From: SAR86 cluster bacterium
GTDB taxonomy: Bacteria > Pseudomonadota > Gammaproteobacteria > Magnimaribacterales > TMED112
Length of the DNA stretch: 45,014 nucleotides
Assembly (NCBI GenBank): GCA_016779525.1
Contig: JADHNL010000009.1
Span: 1 to 45,014 of the forward strand
Direction of reading: 5' to 3'
Shown here: one piece after another, positions 43,001 through 45,014 of the stretch
Position numbering within the stretch: the first letter of the stretch is position 1
Layout: every line of letters starts with the position of its first letter
Notes under the pieces: generated by a model
Told to the model about the DNA's origin: nothing
The model's input: only the letters and a program-made list of their open reading frames with translations
Databases searched by the model: none
Made by a program: the position numbers and the translations under genes

Positions 43001-43460
43001 CTTCCAGAGTTGCAGGTTCATCCAGAGAGCCATAGCGCCCGATAACATTGCCCTCCCTATCAACTATAAATTTTGAAAAGTTCCATTTAATTGGACCGGT
43101 GTCCATGAAACCTTTCTTGGCATTCTGTAGAAATAAGAACAAAGGGTTGGCATTGTCACCATTGACATCAATCTTGGCAAACAAAGGAAATGATATTGAA
43201 AAATTGGTTTCACAGAAATCTTTAATTTCTGTTTCACCACCTTGTTCTTGGGCGCCGAATTGATTGCAGGGAAAACCAAGCACAACAAACCCCTGATCTT
43301 TATAAGCATCGTAAAGTTTTTGCAGGCCTTCGTACTGAGGGGTAAAGCCACACTTGCTAGCCACATTGACAATCATTAAAACCCTACCTTTGTATTCAGA
43401 CATGGCAACTTCATTGCCGTTAATATCATTTACTTTGTAATCGTAAATAGATTCTTTCAT
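42978..43460 (-). CDS. gpx: Glutathione peroxidase family protein (Cys type)
   Basis: This thiol peroxidase removes hydroperoxides. The product has 160 aa. VNVASKCGFTPQYEGLQKLY carries the peroxidatic Cys (C37) where animal enzymes have selenocysteine; LGFPCNQFGAQEQG supplies the Gln and possibly the resolving Cys, and IKWNFSKFIVD the Trp and Asn. Such bacterial forms often use thioredoxin in place of glutathione. It diverges from the acetyltransferase with 9 bases between start codons. Confidence 0.93.
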   Translation of the reverse strand: MKESIYDYKVNDINGNEVAMSEYKGRVLMIVNVASKCGFTPQYEGLQKLYDAYKDQGFVVLGFPCNQFGAQEQGGETEIKDFCETNFSISFPLFAKIDVNGDNANPLFLFLQNAKKGFMDTGPIKWNFSKFIVDREGNVIGRYGSLDEPATLEDDIKQLL

Positions 43461-43469
43461 AATGCATTA

Positions 43470-43925
43470 ATGCCCCACTTAAATGAACTAATAATTTTAA
43501 AAAATTTTTCTGATCTCAGCAACAGTGAGCTATACAAAATACTTGAACTCAGAATAGAAGTTTTTACAGTTGAGCAAGACTGCGCTTACCAAGATCTTGA
43601 TGATAAAGACAAAGATTGCCAACACTTATGGCTTGAAGATAATGGCGAGATTCTTAGTTATGTCAGAATCAATCCGCCAGGTATTAGATTCCCTGAACCA
43701 TCACTGGGGCGCATCGTGACCAAAGCAAATGCACGACAAAAAGGGCATGCCGAGACATTAATCATTAAAGGGCTGGAAATAATTAAAGCAGATTATGCTA
43801 TGCCGACAAAAATTTCAGCTCAAAGCTATCTCGAAAACTACTATTCCAAGTTTGGTTTTGTAAAATGTAGTGAGGAATACTTGGAAGATAATATTCCGCA
43901 CATTGAGATGATAAAAGATGCATAA
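43470..43925 (+). CDS. elaA: GNAT N-acetyltransferase, ElaA type
   Basis: The product has 151 aa. LRIEVFTVEQDCAYQDLDDK (27-46) is the ElaA signature and is followed by H-LWLEDNGEILSYVRI, then LGRIVTKANARQKGHAETLI, the acetyl-CoA loop, where RxxGxA appears as RQKGHA. YYSKFGFVKCSEEYLEDNIPH is the C-terminal block. The substrate of ElaA proteins is unknown. It overlaps the nuclease gene by 8 bases, so the two are probably cotranscribed. Confidence 0.85.
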   Translation: MPHLNELIILKNFSDLSNSELYKILELRIEVFTVEQDCAYQDLDDKDKDCQHLWLEDNGEILSYVRINPPGIRFPEPSLGRIVTKANARQKGHAETLIIKGLEIIKADYAMPTKISAQSYLENYYSKFGFVKCSEEYLEDNIPHIEMIKDA

Positions 43926-44637
43926 AATCAGTCGATCAGCGGTCGAACAACACTTAAATTGTCAGAGATGTTTCTATTTGGCTTATGTGCATAAAATTAG
44001 ACCACATAGCTTGCCCTTCACACTAAACAGTGCCGTGGATAATCTTTGTAAAAACGAATTTGATCATTACAGAGCCAAAGCCGAACCCCATCCCTTATTC
44101 ATTGAGCATGGGATTGATGCTGTACCTTTTGCTCATGAAAAAATGGATGAGTGGCGTAGCAATTTTAAAGGGGTGAGATACATCAATGAAGCCGATGGCT
44201 ATAACTTTGGCGGTGCGGTCGACGATATTTGGCAAAAACCCTCAGGCGAGTTGATAGTTGTTGATGTTAAGTCAACTGCTAAAAATGTATTTGATTGGGA
44301 AGATACTTATGCTAAGTGGGACTATGCCAAAGGGTATCAAAGACAGTTAGAGATGTACCAGTGGCTGCTAAAGAAGAATGGTTTCGAAGTGGCCAAAGAA
44401 GGCTATCTGGTTTATTACAACGGCAAAAAGAACGAACCAATGTTCAATCAAAAACTTGAGTTTGATTTGCATCTTGTAAGACTTGAGTGCGATGACGCTT
44501 GGGTCGAGCAAGCTGTACTGGATGCCAAGCAAACACTTGATGGCGAAATGCCACAGGCTTCTAAGAGTTGTGAGAACTGCAATTACTTAAGAAAACGTTG
44601 GGAAGTTTCTAATAAAGATTCTAAAGACTTACTTTAA
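43918..44637 (+). CDS. Orphan PD-(D/E)XK family nuclease with paired cysteines
   Basis: The product has 239 aa and looks like a single RecB/Cas4-type nuclease domain. The active site reads GGAVDDIW (D102/D103) then LIVVDVKST (D116, K118), and QRQLEMYQWL (141-150) is the RecB-type motif. Cysteine pairs CQRC (C15, C18) and CENC (C218, C221) flank the domain and could hold an iron-sulfur cluster or zinc, as in Cas4 and AddB. No CRISPR, helicase or other cas gene is near. It follows elaA directly. The role is unknown. Confidence 0.75.
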   Translation: MHKISRSAVEQHLNCQRCFYLAYVHKIRPHSLPFTLNSAVDNLCKNEFDHYRAKAEPHPLFIEHGIDAVPFAHEKMDEWRSNFKGVRYINEADGYNFGGAVDDIWQKPSGELIVVDVKSTAKNVFDWEDTYAKWDYAKGYQRQLEMYQWLLKKNGFEVAKEGYLVYYNGKKNEPMFNQKLEFDLHLVRLECDDAWVEQAVLDAKQTLDGEMPQASKSCENCNYLRKRWEVSNKDSKDLL

Positions 44638-45014
44638 GTTGCTCATGCCACCATCAACAGGGAAAACCTGACCTGTGACCCAGTTCTTGTGAGCATCCAA
44701 CAAGAAATCAATGGTTTTGGCCACTTGTTCTGGTGAGCCAATTTGTTTCATAGGGTTTCTTTCTTCATTCGCTTCAACCTGTCTTTCGGTTTTCAGCAAA
44801 TTTCCAGCCATTGGTGTATTGGTAAGACTTGGAGCGACCACATTAAAGCATACTTTAGCGGCAGCATATTCTGCTGCTAGCGCTTTACTCATGCCTTCTA
44901 AAGCTGATTTGGCAGCTGATATGCTGGCATGATATGGCAAACCAAGATTGGCAGCCACTGAGGAAATAAAGACTACACTGGCACCATCTGCTTCTTTTAA
45001 CTGGTTAATGACTT
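44629..45014 (-). CDS. Short-chain dehydrogenase/reductase (N-terminal part outside window)
   Basis: The open frame runs to the right edge, giving about 127 C-terminal residues. SVVFISSVAANLG holds the active-site Ser. The next motif, YHASISAAKSALEG, keeps the Lys, but position -4 is Ile, so the normal YxxxK is not present. NVVAPSLTNTPM, then WVTGQVFPVDGGMS, is the standard SDR C terminus. The start codon lies outside the window, and the ATG at 44958 is internal. Its stop overlaps the convergent nuclease gene by 9 bases. Substrate unknown. Confidence 0.85.
   Translation of the reverse strand, partial: VINQLKEADGASVVFISSVAANLGLPYHASISAAKSALEGMSKALAAEYAAAKVCFNVVAPSLTNTPMAGNLLKTERQVEANEERNPMKQIGSPEQVAKTIDFLLDAHKNWVTGQVFPVDGGMSNLK

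Noticed and set aside
42998..43063. Upstream start giving a 343-aa hydrolase
   Set aside because: It would overlap gpx by 86 bases, and the extra residues are unlike the family; the ATG at 43000 suffices.
1..45014. CRISPR array, insertion sequence, prophage, toxin-antitoxin or integron elements
   Set aside because: Read through for direct repeats, transposase or integrase motifs and small paired genes; none found. The window is almost entirely housekeeping.

Overview
The window looks like the chromosome of a streamlined, AT-rich, Gram-negative gammaproteobacterium. Lipid A genes (lpxD, lpxA, lpxB), bamA, bamE, skp, a Pseudomonas-type Fur (134 aa, second zinc-ligand Cys absent) and FabB place it there. 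The low GC, very short spacers and shortened proteins suggest a marine lineage of the SAR86 type. That lineage assignment is inference from style, not from a phylogeny.

Layout. (1) 1-7645: the spc and alpha ribosomal operons run unbroken on the + strand from rplX (cut by the left edge) to rplQ, including a 37-codon rpmJ. (2) 7638-13026: uvrA (-) and ssb (+) diverge from a compact shared promoter, followed by ispB-fabB (-). (3) 13043-15686: rplU-rpmA-obgE (+) converge on smpB-ssrA-rpsT (-). The tmRNA gene fills the only gap above 300 bases. (4) 15691-18541: a DUF3429-like membrane protein, a sodium-symporter-type transporter, rnfH, then bamE (-) diverging from fur (+). (5) 18559-40828: one long + strand run: grpE-dnaK-dnaJ-dapB, rpsB-tsf-pyrH-frr-uppS-dxr-rseP-bamA-skp-lpxD-fabZ-lpxA-lpxB-rnhB-dnaE-accA-tilS. 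(6) 40821-45014: a less conserved tail with a crotonase, rimI (no standard start codon), an alpha/beta hydrolase, glutathione peroxidase, an ElaA-type acetyltransferase, an orphan PD-(D/E)XK nuclease and a partial short-chain dehydrogenase.

The genes serve translation, protein export and folding, outer-membrane assembly, lipid A, fatty-acid and isoprenoid synthesis, replication and repair. They are operons that lie far apart in E. coli, here joined with almost no spacers. All six convergent pairs overlap at their 3' ends, and divergent pairs start 4-42 nt apart.

I see no phage, insertion sequence, CRISPR array, toxin-antitoxin pair or biosynthetic cluster, and no clearly new multi-gene system. 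The points of interest are departures inside familiar genes: a DnaJ without its zinc-finger domain, ribosomal protein S2 with an added C-terminal domain, an RNase HII with a changed GRG motif, an unusual tmRNA tag with rpsT 13 nt downstream, missing cdsA and ratA, loss of leader space for ribosomal autoregulation, and the extreme compaction.
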